Shown piece by piece: positions 6,009-12,426 of a stretch of 13,754 nt of DNA. Every line of letters begins with the position of its first letter. The stretch's first letter is position 1. The notes under the pieces were generated by a model that saw only the letters and a program-made list of their open reading frames with translations, was not told the origin of the DNA and did not search any database. The stretch comes from UBA2272 sp034368805. Its GTDB lineage: Bacteria; Actinomycetota; Coriobacteriia; Anaerosomatales; Anaerosomataceae. A program made the translations under genes and the position numbers. The stretch spans positions 1 through 13,754 of the forward strand of contig JAXMLJ010000005.1 in assembly GCA_034368805.1 (NCBI GenBank), in the 5' to 3' direction.

Positions 6009-7010
6009 ATGGAACGGCGATACGCTTTGACACTGCATCCGGGCGAGCGCGTAGCCGCCACCTTTGCCCTGATGTCCAAGGAGATTCGGGCGGCACGTAC
6101 GGGTGAAGCGTACCTGTCGCTCGAGCTCGCCGACCGGAGTGGGCGGATCCCGGGGATCATGTTCCGACCCACGAGAGAGGCCGAGGCTGTCCCGGTCGGG
6201 CTGGTCGTTCAAGTTCGCGGCGTGGTCACTGCCTTTCGCGGTGTCGTGCGGGTGACGGTGGAGTCGCTCCGTGCGGCCGAGGAGTACGACCCCCGGGACA
6301 TCGTCCCGACCGGCGTGCGGGACACGAGTGAACTGCTCACCGAACTTCGCGGTTTGGTGCGCATCGTAGCCGACGCATCGCTCGGCGCCCTTCTCCGGGA
6401 GGTCTTCGGTGATGTGGTGCTCATGACGAGATTCAAGGAGTCTCCAGCCTGCCCCGGCGGACATCATGCGTATCTCGGCGGACTTCTCGAGCATACGGTC
6501 GGAGTGGCCTCCGTGTGCCGGCAGATCGCGGCGCTGCACCCGCAGATCGATGCCGACCTGCTGCTCACTGGTGCGCTTCTACACGACATCGGCGCGGTGG
6601 ATGCAGTCGCGTACGCTACGGGGATCGATCACACCGACGAGGGTCGACTGCTTGGACACGCCGTCCTCGGCGAGCGCCGGGTGCATGGTGCGATCGGCCG
6701 TCTCGTCGGCGGTTTCCCGGCTGAACAGGCGCTGCATCTGGCCCACATGGTCCTGACGCATCACGGTCAGGCTGCGACACCGTTCACCGGATCCCCGGCC
6801 ACGCTGGAGAGCCTGACGCTTCATCATGCCGATACCCTCGACAGTGAGACAGCAGGATTCATCGATGTGGCGACACGTGCGAGCATGGTCGGCGAGACGT
6901 GGACGGACGGGGAGAACGCATTCGGCCGTAGGCTCAGGACTCCAGGCGTCGGCTACGCCTTCGTGCAGACCGCGCCCTCTGAGGTGCCGGGGCTGGCTCG
7001 CAGCGCCTGA
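6009..7010 (+). CDS. OB-fold/HD-domain protein, YhaM-type 3'-5' exoribonuclease
   Basis: The 333-aa protein has an N-terminal OB-fold-like segment (residues about 10-90, including AYLSLELADRSGRIPGIMF) and a C-terminal HD phosphohydrolase domain. Likely metal-binding motifs are HHAYLGGLLEHT (152-163), LLHDIG (190-195, His192-Asp193) and LTHHGQ (249-254). This order and length match YhaM of Firmicutes (about 314 aa), a metal-dependent 3'-5' exoribonuclease that trims short single-stranded RNA or DNA. Activity here is inferred from the architecture; another HD phosphodiesterase role is possible. GGAGGAG (5996-6002) lies 6 nt before the ATG. It follows the SAM hydrolase after 66 nt with no clear terminator, so the two may share a transcript. 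Confidence 0.82.
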   Translation: MERRYALTLHPGERVAATFALMSKEIRAARTGEAYLSLELADRSGRIPGIMFRPTREAEAVPVGLVVQVRGVVTAFRGVVRVTVESLRAAEEYDPRDIVPTGVRDTSELLTELRGLVRIVADASLGALLREVFGDVVLMTRFKESPACPGGHHAYLGGLLEHTVGVASVCRQIAALHPQIDADLLLTGALLHDIGAVDAVAYATGIDHTDEGRLLGHAVLGERRVHGAIGRLVGGFPAEQALHLAHMVLTHHGQAATPFTGSPATLESLTLHHADTLDSETAGFIDVATRASMVGETWTDGENAFGRRLRTPGVGYAFVQTAPSEVPGLARSA

Positions 7011-7035
7011 GCCCCATCGGGTGTTCCGCTACAAT
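7007..7035 (+). promoter_or_regulatory. Candidate promoter of the MTA phosphorylase gene
   Basis: TACAAT (7030-7035) is a good -10. A weak -35, CTGAGC (7007-7012), lies 17 nt upstream and overlaps the stop of the HD-domain gene. The leader contains a short ACCGGC/GCCGGT hairpin and GAGGAG (7087-7092), 7 nt before the ATG. Confidence 0.4.
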
Positions 7036-7099
7036 CCGGTGGTGGTAGAAACCCGATACCGGCCCCTGGTGCCGGTGACGAGAGGCGAGGAGACCACTC

Positions 7100-7894
7100 A
7101 TGGTGTATCCGCAGGCAGAGATCGGCGTTTTTGGCGGCAGCGGCTTCTACTCTCTTCTCGAGAACCCGACCGAGGTGGAGGTCGAGACTCCTTACGGTGC
7201 GCCCTCGGCCCCGCTCATGTACGGCGATATCGGGGGCCGCAGTGTCGCGTTCCTGCCTCGTCACGGGACCGCGCATCAGTACCCGCCGCATATGATCAAC
7301 TACCGCGCGAACGTCTGGGCGATGAAGCAGCTCGGCGTCACGCGGATCATCGGTCCGAACGCCTGCGGGTCGTTGCAGGCGCATGTGAAGCCCGGGGATT
7401 TCGTGATCTGTGACCAGTTCGTCGACAGAACCTCAGGACGCAAGGACACGTTCTACGACGGTCCTGCCACCACGCACGTGTCATCTGCCGACCCGTACTG
7501 CCCGACCATGCGAGCTGTGGCGCTGGAGAAGTGCCGGGAGTTGGGTATCACGGCGCACGAGACCGGGACCGTCGTTGTCATCCAGGGGCCCCGGTTCTCC
7601 ACACGGGCGGAGTCGCGCTGGTTCGCGGCCCAGGGGTGGGAGGTCATCAACATGACCCAGTACCCCGAGTCGTATCTCGCCCGGGAACTGGAGATGTGCT
7701 ACTGCAACATCTCGCTGATCACAGACTACGATGCCGGGACGGCTGGTGCCGAGCCTGTCACCAACGACGAGGTCGTGCGCGTGTTCGGCGAGAACAATCA
7801 CAAGGTCAAGGACCTGCTGTTTGCGATGATCCCGGCACTTCCCGGGGAGCGTCCATGCGTGTGCGCCACCGCGCTCGAGGGCGCGGTGTTCTGA
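7100..7894 (+). CDS. S-methyl-5'-thioadenosine phosphorylase (PNP/MTAP family)
   Basis: The 264-aa protein is a type I nucleoside phosphorylase. It has the phosphate-binding FGGSGFY (residues 11-17), PRHG (53-56), a GACGSL-like NACGSL loop, VVVIQGPRFSTRAESR, the ribose-binding VINMTQYPE (182-190; Met185) and ITDYDAG (207-213). The two aspartates of TDYD (209 and 211) have the spacing of those in human MTAP that recognise the adenine ring, which favours 6-aminopurine substrates over inosine/guanosine. It should cleave methylthioadenosine to adenine and methylthioribose-1-phosphate, clearing the by-product of polyamine and related SAM reactions. A methylthioinosine phosphorylase specificity cannot be excluded by eye. 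No other methionine-salvage gene is in the window. Confidence 0.9.
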   Translation: MVYPQAEIGVFGGSGFYSLLENPTEVEVETPYGAPSAPLMYGDIGGRSVAFLPRHGTAHQYPPHMINYRANVWAMKQLGVTRIIGPNACGSLQAHVKPGDFVICDQFVDRTSGRKDTFYDGPATTHVSSADPYCPTMRAVALEKCRELGITAHETGTVVVIQGPRFSTRAESRWFAAQGWEVINMTQYPESYLARELEMCYCNISLITDYDAGTAGAEPVTNDEVVRVFGENNHKVKDLLFAMIPALPGERPCVCATALEGAVF

Positions 7895-7927
7895 GACGTG
7901 GCCCACAGCAGACGGGTCTGGTGAGCG

Positions 7928-9052
7928 ATGTTCGGACTGCCTTCATTGCGCCTCGGCAAGATCTTCGGGATTCCGCTTGAGATCGATGCAAGCTGGTTCT
8001 TCATCTTCTTCCTGGTGGCCTCGACGCTCACTACCAGCTACTTCCCATCGGCGCTGCCCGATCGCGCTCCCGTCCACTATGTCGCTCTGGGCTTTGTGAC
8101 TGCGCTCGTCTTCTTCGGTTCACTGGTCCTGCACGAGCTCGCGCACTCGCTCGTCGCTCGAGCCGGGGGCCTCCGCATCTCCAAGGTCACTCTGTTCCTG
8201 TTCGGCGGGGTCTCGCAGATGGAGGCCGAGCCGCGCAGCCCGGGCCATGAGTTCCTGGTGGCGATCGCCGGACCGTTGACGAGCGTTGTTCTGGCCGGAG
8301 TCTTCTGGGTCGGGCATCTATTGCTCAGGGCGTCGGGGGCGACTGACGTCGTCTGGGTCCCGCTCGAGTACCTGGCCTTCATCAATGTCTCGCTTGCGCT
8401 GTTCAACCTGCTTCCCGGGTTCCCGCTCGACGGAGGGCGTGTTCTTCGCGCGTTGATCTGGACGCTGACCAAGGACCTCCTGAAGGCCACGAAGTGGGCG
8501 AGCCGTGCCGGTCAGGCGCTGGGGACTCTCTTCATCGCGATCGCGGTCCTGGGAGTGCTCGCCGGAACGTTCGACTTCGTCTGGTTCGCCGTCATGGGCT
8601 GGTTCCTGACCTCACTCGCGGCCGGGGCGTATCAGCAGCAACTCATGCGGGCCGCGCTTGCCGACGTACCGCTGAAGCGCATCATGTCCTCGCCGGCGGT
8701 TCTCGCCCCGGCCGACATCACGCTTGAGGAGATGGCGCACTCGTACTTCCTCGGCGGGCGACACACACGCTATCCGGTTGTCGATGAGGGCAAGGTCATC
8801 GGCCTGATCGACATAGATCGGGCGAACGAGATCCCGCGCGCCGAATGGTCGGTCGTCACGGTGGCGGACGTCGCGTCGCGCGACCTGGGGGAGGTCGTCG
8901 CCGCGCCGGACACGTCCGTGGATGCGGTCCTGCCGAGACTCGAGGCGGCGGGCCCCGGGGCCATCCTCGTGGTGGAGGGCGGACGACTTGCGGGGATCGT
9001 CACGCGCTCCGACGTCATACGGCTCGTGAGGGAGACTTCGGCGCACCGGTGA
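7928..9052 (+). CDS. Site-2 protease family intramembrane metalloprotease with tandem CBS domains
   Basis: The 374-aa protein is a group M50B (S2P) zinc protease. The zinc site is HELAH (residues 69-73) in a membrane helix, and the third ligand is Asp168 in NLLPGFPLDGGR (160-171). Hydrophobic segments flank both, and another pair lies near residues 185-230. Two cytoplasmic CBS modules follow (about 248-300 and 305-370, the latter ending GRLAGIVTRSDVIRLV), which usually bind adenylates. The layout is like mycobacterial Rip3. S2P enzymes cleave membrane-spanning regulators such as anti-sigma factors, but no candidate substrate or sigma gene is nearby. The ATG has only a weak upstream site (GGTGAG) and is 33 nt after the MTA phosphorylase stop, so it may rely on co-transcription. 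The start is supported by the typical N-terminus LGKIFGIPLEID. Confidence 0.9.
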   Translation: MFGLPSLRLGKIFGIPLEIDASWFFIFFLVASTLTTSYFPSALPDRAPVHYVALGFVTALVFFGSLVLHELAHSLVARAGGLRISKVTLFLFGGVSQMEAEPRSPGHEFLVAIAGPLTSVVLAGVFWVGHLLLRASGATDVVWVPLEYLAFINVSLALFNLLPGFPLDGGRVLRALIWTLTKDLLKATKWASRAGQALGTLFIAIAVLGVLAGTFDFVWFAVMGWFLTSLAAGAYQQQLMRAALADVPLKRIMSSPAVLAPADITLEEMAHSYFLGGRHTRYPVVDEGKVIGLIDIDRANEIPRAEWSVVTVADVASRDLGEVVAAPDTSVDAVLPRLEAAGPGAILVVEGGRLAGIVTRSDVIRLVRETSAHR

Positions 9053-9065
9053 GCCGCGTGCCCTT

Positions 9066-9103
9066 GTCCTACTTTGTAACCAGCGGTTACCATGTGGTAT
9101 GAA
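9066..9103 (+). promoter_or_regulatory. Palindromic operator candidate in the rex promoter region
   Basis: The perfect inverted repeat GTAACC-AGC-GGTTAC (9076-9090) extends to an imperfect 19-bp palindrome starting TTGTAACC. It overlaps a second inverted repeat TACCA-TG-TGGTA (9088-9099). Two promoter readings are possible: TTGTAA (9074-9079) with TATGAA 18 nt downstream, or a TTGTCC further upstream with TACCAT. In either case the palindrome lies within the promoter, as expected for a repressor site. It resembles but does not match the usual Rex operator TTGTGA-N6-TCACAA. Confidence 0.5.
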
Positions 9104-9129
9104 GTACCGAACGACGACGATGGAGCCAC

Positions 9130-9771
9130 ATGTCCGACCGTGTTCCCGAAGGGGTCATAGAGCGGCTTCCGCTCTACCTGAACATCTTGATCCAGCTGCG
9201 CCGCGATGGGATTGCGACGGTTTCCTCGGCATGCCTCGGTGAACTGACTCTGGTCAACCCAGCGCAGATCCGCAGAGACCTCACGCACTTCGGATCTTTC
9301 GGGAAGCGGGGCGTCGGGTATGACGTGGTCACTCTGGTCGATCGCATCCAGCGGATCCTGGGTGCGGATCACGTGCACCGGCTGGCGCTCGTAGGGGCCG
9401 GGAACCTCGGTTCGGCGATAGCCGGCTACAACGGCCTGCGTCAGCACGGCTTCCTGGTGACGGCGATCTTCGACAGCGACCCACGACGCATCGGCACCCG
9501 CATCGGGGACGTCACGATCCAATCGATCGACGATCTCGAGCGGGTGCTCCGCGATCAGGACATCCGTATCGGGGTGGTGGCCGTGCCACCCACGGCGGCC
9601 CAAGAGGTGACCGATCGCCTGGCCGAGGGTGGCGTCCGGATCATCCTCAACTACACACCGGTCATCGTCCGCGTGCCGCAGGGAGTGACGCTACACAATA
9701 CCGATCCGGTCCACGAATTGCTGCACACGTTGTACTACCTCTCGCGTCGCGAGGGCGTGGCGCGGGTCTGA
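9130..9771 (+). CDS. rex: Redox-sensing transcriptional repressor Rex
   Basis: The 213-aa protein shows both Rex domains. A winged-helix DNA-binding region (residues about 1-80) includes NPAQIRRDLTHFGSFGKRGV, the recognition helix and wing of the family. A Rossmann NAD(H) domain follows, with LVGAGNLGSAIAGY (87-100) and VVAVPPTAAQEV. The C-terminal HNTDPVHELLHTLYYLSRRE forms the domain-swapped helix in known structures. Rex senses the NADH/NAD+ ratio and represses fermentative and respiratory genes until NADH rises. GGAG (9122-9125) precedes the ATG by 4 nt. The palindrome just upstream could allow autoregulation. Identity is secure; targets are unknown, though the cytochrome in this window is an obvious candidate to examine. 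Confidence 0.95.
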   Translation: MSDRVPEGVIERLPLYLNILIQLRRDGIATVSSACLGELTLVNPAQIRRDLTHFGSFGKRGVGYDVVTLVDRIQRILGADHVHRLALVGAGNLGSAIAGYNGLRQHGFLVTAIFDSDPRRIGTRIGDVTIQSIDDLERVLRDQDIRIGVVAVPPTAAQEVTDRLAEGGVRIILNYTPVIVRVPQGVTLHNTDPVHELLHTLYYLSRREGVARV

Positions 9772-9847
9772 CTAAGATGGTAAGCTGGCCACCGGCCACA
9801 ACGGTCCGATCGCACGCCGGGTCGGGCCGAGGACTCAAGGAGGCGAC

Positions 9848-10069
9848 ATGGCGATTTTCGGACTTCCCGGAGGCGCTGAGTGGTGGATCATCCTCGGGAT
9901 CATCCTGCTGCTCTTCGGCCCCACACAGCTCCCGAAGCTGGCTAAGACGTTCGGCAAGTCGGCCAAAGTCCTCAAGGACAGCGTAGAGGGCAAGATCGAG
10001 GACGACGATGAGGCCGATCAGCCCTCGTCTTCCAAGAAGGACACCAAGGCCGAGGCCGACGACGAGTAG
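9848..10069 (+). CDS. tatA: Twin-arginine translocase subunit TatA/TatE family
   Basis: The 73-aa protein has the TatA layout: a very short N-terminus (MAIFGLPGGAE), one membrane helix (about 12-24), the hinge FGPTQLPKLAKTFGKS (23-38) with its conserved FGP, and an amphipathic helix running into a charged, acidic tail rich in Asp/Glu/Lys. TatA oligomers form the passage through which folded twin-arginine proteins cross the membrane. AAGGAGG (9837-9843) lies 4 nt before the ATG. It follows rex by 76 nt, and no tatC follows. In Bacillus subtilis a rex-tatA-tatC order also occurs, so the pairing is not unique. No protein in the window shows a clear RR signal; the multihaem cytochrome would use Sec. 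Confidence 0.92.
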   Translation: MAIFGLPGGAEWWIILGIILLLFGPTQLPKLAKTFGKSAKVLKDSVEGKIEDDDEADQPSSSKKDTKAEADDE

Positions 10070-10096
10070 TCGCGACGACCGGTGCTCCACGCGAGT

Positions 10097-10118
10097 AGGC
10101 GCCTGCGGGCGCCTTTCG
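10097..10118 (+). terminator. Intrinsic terminator after tatA
   Basis: AGGCGCC (10097-10103) pairs with GGCGCCT (10108-10114) around a TGCG tetraloop, and the 3' arm runs directly into a T-rich stretch, TTTCGCTT. It lies 28 nt after the tatA stop and separates rex-tatA from greA. It is the only hairpin in the window with the T-rich tail of a classical terminator. Confidence 0.75.
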
Positions 10119-10149
10119 CTTATCCCACTGGCGCCGAGAAGCACGTGGC

Positions 10150-10178
10150 TTGTATCAGGGGCCGGTCGTCGCTATACT
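10150..10178 (+). promoter_or_regulatory. Promoter of the greA-lysS operon
   Basis: TTGTAT (10150-10155) and TATACT (10173-10178) are spaced by exactly 17 nt, each close to the housekeeping consensus. This is the best promoter in the window. Initiation near 10185 gives a leader of about 70 nt. Confidence 0.7.
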
Positions 10179-10208
10179 CTCGTGAGCCATTGACCGGCCG
10201 GCCGACGC

Positions 10209-10225
10209 TGCCGCCTTAGGCGGCA
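10209..10225 (+). promoter_or_regulatory. Leader hairpin in the greA 5' UTR
   Basis: TGCCGCC (10209-10215) and GGCGGCA (10219-10225) form a perfect 7-bp stem with a 3-nt loop between the promoter and the greA ribosome-binding site. No T-tract follows, so termination is not evident. It could be a pause, a stabiliser, or part of a larger fold with the CCGGCCGG just upstream. Confidence 0.4.
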
Positions 10226-10254
10226 TCTGGCGGACCGACACACAGGAGCTGTTC

Positions 10255-10728
10255 ATGCAGAGAGAGATCGCACTCACCCCCGAAGGTCAGACCCGCCTCG
10301 AGCAGGAGCTGCACCATCTTGAGACCGTCAGGCGCCGGGAAGTGGGCGAACGCATCCGCGAAGCCAAGGATTTCGGCGACATCTCGGAGAACTCCGAGTA
10401 CGACGATGCCAAGAACGAGCAGGCGTGGGTCGAGAGCCGCATCGCCGAGATCAGCCAGATCCTCTCGAATGCGACCATCATCGAGTCGCCCAAGCGTCGG
10501 GATCGCGTGACGCTCGGTGCGCGGGTGCACCTGAAGGACGTCGACGCCGGGGAGACATTCACCTACCAGCTCGTCGGTTCGGCGGAGGCCGACCCGACGA
10601 ACGATCGTATCTCCAACGAGTCGCCGGTCGGGCAGGCCGTGATGGGTGCGAAGAAGGGCGACGTCGTGCGTGTGACCACGCCGCGTGGCGCGGTCATCGA
10701 GTACGAGGTCGTCTCCATCAGCAAGTAG
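10255..10728 (+). CDS. greA: Transcription elongation factor GreA
   Basis: The 157-aa protein has the normal GreA length and both domains. An N-terminal antiparallel coiled coil (about 1-77) bears the acidic tip DFGDISENSEYDDAKNEQ; Asp42 and Glu45 correspond to the catalytic tip residues Asp41 and Glu44 of E. coli. A C-terminal globular domain contains GSAEADPTNDRISNESPVGQ and AVMGAKKGDVV. GreA enters the secondary channel of RNA polymerase and rescues backtracked complexes by stimulating transcript cleavage. AGGAG (10244-10248) is 6 nt before the ATG. lysS follows after 9 nt, so the two are very probably co-transcribed. The family assignment is certain. Confidence 0.97.
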   Translation: MQREIALTPEGQTRLEQELHHLETVRRREVGERIREAKDFGDISENSEYDDAKNEQAWVESRIAEISQILSNATIIESPKRRDRVTLGARVHLKDVDAGETFTYQLVGSAEADPTNDRISNESPVGQAVMGAKKGDVVRVTTPRGAVIEYEVVSISK

Positions 10729-10737
10729 CGGGGGGTC

Positions 10738-12237
10738 ATGACCGACCAGGTGCGCACTGACGACCGGGGGGCCGAGGACGCCACTTCGGTCCGTCTGGCA
10801 AAGATCGACACGCTCAGGCGCGCCGGCATCGACCCGTATCCCGATTCGTTCGAGCGCACCGTCACCGTTGCTGACCTCGTGCGTGAGTATGCGTCGCTCG
10901 AGCCCGGCGCGGAGACCACAGACACCGTGTCGATCGCCGGGCGTGTCGTCGCCAAGCGCGACCAGGGCAAGGTGCTCTTCATCGTGGTGCGGGACGGCGC
11001 CGCCGAGATCCAGCTGTTCTGCCGGGCCAACCTGACGGGGCCCGCACTCTTTGAGGCTGCAACGGCACTCGACCTCGGTGACTGGGTGGGCGCGACGGGG
11101 ACGATCGTTCGCACGCGCCGTGGCGAACTCTCGGTCACACCCACCGTCGTGACGCTGCTCTCCAAGTCCCTCCGGCCGCTTCCCGAGAAGTACCACGGAC
11201 TCGCCGACACCGAGACGCGGTACCGCCAGCGCTACGTGGACCTCATCGCCAACCCCGAGGTGCGTGCGGTGTTCGAGACGCGCTTCGGCGTGATCTCGGC
11301 GATCAGGCGGTTCATGGAAGGACGCGGGTACCTCGAGGTGGAGACCCCGATGCTCCAGCCGATCCCCGGCGGTGCGACCGCGCGGCCGTTCGTCACGCAC
11401 CACAACGCGCTTGATATGGATCTGTATCTGCGCATCGCTCCTGAGTTGTACCTCAAGCGGCTGCTCGTCGGTGGTTTCGATCGCGTCTACGAGATCAATC
11501 GCTCGTTTCGCAATGAGGGGATGTCGCCCCGACACAATCCCGAGTTCACGATGCTCGAGGCCTATCAGGCCTTCGGCAACATGGAGACGATGCGCGAGCT
11601 CACCGAATCGCTCATCACCTCGGTAGCCACCGAGGTCCTCGGCACGCTCGAGATCGCGTATCAGGGTACCGCGGTCTCGCTGGCTTCGCCGTGGCGCCAG
11701 GCGCCGATGGCCGAGTTGGTGAGCGAGGCCGCCGGCCGCGAGCTCAGCGTACACACGCCGCTGGCTGACCTCCGCCGCATGTGCGATCGGTACGACGTCT
11801 TCTTCGAGTCGGCATGGGGCGCCGGCAAGCTGCTCAACGAGTTGTTCGAGAAGCTCGTGGAACACACACTGGTGCAGCCGACGTTCGTCACCCACTATCC
11901 GGCCGAGACATCGCCGCTCGCGCGTCGCAACGATGCGGACCCCGAGATCACCGACCGCTTCGAGCTCATCATCACCGGCCGGGAGTTCGCCAATGCGTTC
12001 TCGGAGCTCATCGATCCGGTCGACCAGCGTGCCCGGTTCGAGGCGCAGGCGGCCGCTAAGGACGCCGGTGACGACGAGGCGATGTGGGTGGACGAGGACT
12101 ACCTCCGGGCGCAGGAGTACGGCATGCCGCCCGCTGGCGGACTCGGTATCGGCATCGATCGCCTCGCCATGCTGCTCACCGACAGCGCGTCGATCCGCGA
12201 TGTTCTGCTCTTCCCGCACATGCGCCCGGAGGCATAG
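10738..12237 (+). CDS. lysS: Lysyl-tRNA synthetase, class II
   Basis: The 499-aa protein has the usual length and order of bacterial class II LysRS. An N-terminal OB-fold anticodon-binding domain (about 55-150, VSIAGRVVAKRDQGKVLF) is followed by motif 1 near FMEGRGYLEVETPMLQPIPG, motif 2 (FRNEGMSPRHNPEFTMLE, from Phe257) and motif 3 (GGLGIGIDRLAMLL, from Gly467). It charges tRNA-Lys with lysine. The ATG follows a GGGGGG purine run and lies 9 nt after the greA stop. The start is not fully fixed, since the first 15 residues are low in conservation. No domain is missing, and the absence of extra N-terminal membrane domains excludes the mycobacterial LysX type. Confidence 0.97.
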   Translation: MTDQVRTDDRGAEDATSVRLAKIDTLRRAGIDPYPDSFERTVTVADLVREYASLEPGAETTDTVSIAGRVVAKRDQGKVLFIVVRDGAAEIQLFCRANLTGPALFEAATALDLGDWVGATGTIVRTRRGELSVTPTVVTLLSKSLRPLPEKYHGLADTETRYRQRYVDLIANPEVRAVFETRFGVISAIRRFMEGRGYLEVETPMLQPIPGGATARPFVTHHNALDMDLYLRIAPELYLKRLLVGGFDRVYEINRSFRNEGMSPRHNPEFTMLEAYQAFGNMETMRELTESLITSVATEVLGTLEIAYQGTAVSLASPWRQAPMAELVSEAAGRELSVHTPLADLRRMCDRYDVFFESAWGAGKLLNELFEKLVEHTLVQPTFVTHYPAETSPLARRNDADPEITDRFELIITGREFANAFSELIDPVDQRARFEAQAAAKDAGDDEAMWVDEDYLRAQEYGMPPAGGLGIGIDRLAMLLTDSASIRDVLLFPHMRPEA

Positions 12238-12254
12238 GCGACCCGTGCGATCCT

Positions 12255-12270
12255 GCCGGCCGTGGCCGGC
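12255..12270 (+). terminator. Short GC hairpin after lysS
   Basis: GCCGGC (12255-12260) pairs with GCCGGC (12265-12270) around CGTG, 17 nt after the lysS stop. There is no T-tract. It is a possible weak terminator of greA-lysS. Confidence 0.35.
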
Positions 12271-12283
12271 GACTCTGGCACAA

Positions 12284-12331
12284 TCTGAGTGCGATGCACT
12301 CAAGTCCGTGGCACCCGGCTTGCTTGAGTGC
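12284..12331 (+). promoter_or_regulatory. HAIR-like (HspR-type) inverted repeat with a third half-site upstream of clpC
   Basis: TCTGAGT (12284-12290), 7 nt, then ACTCAAG (12298-12304) matches 12 of 14 fixed positions of the actinobacterial HAIR element CTTGAGT-N7-ACTCAAG bound by the heat-shock repressor HspR. A perfect third half-site CTTGAGT lies at 12323-12329. At RNA level GCACTCAAG (12296-12304) can pair either with the preceding TGAGTGC or with CTTGAGTGC (12323-12331), but not both. Confidence 0.55.
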
Positions 12332-12364
12332 ACCGTACGTTCCGCCCGATGTCGCCGAGCAGGG

Positions 12365-12370
12365 TAGAAT
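12365..12370 (+). promoter_or_regulatory. Candidate -10 of the clpC promoter
   Basis: TAGAAT (12365-12370) is a good -10 and lies 56 nt before the clpC ATG. The only -35-like sequence, TTCCGC, is 19 nt upstream and poor. A second possible -10 (CACAAT, 12279-12284) would place the start site inside the HAIR-like element. Confidence 0.4.
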
Positions 12371-12426
12371 ACGAGATACGGCACCTGACGCGCCTTCGCC
12401 GGCGCTGTGGATAGGAGTGAGCGATC

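Noticed and set aside
7036..7099. SAM or SAH riboswitch in the MTA phosphorylase leader
   Set aside because: Only a 6-bp ACCGGC/GCCGGT hairpin is visible; the 64-nt leader is too short and lacks the conserved cores of the known classes.
12296..12331. CIRCE (HrcA) element from the GCACTC and GAGTGC arms upstream of clpC
   Set aside because: CIRCE is TTAGCACTC-N9-GAGTGCTAA; here the arms are 24 nt apart and lack the TTA/TAA flanks. The HAIR pattern with N7 fits better.
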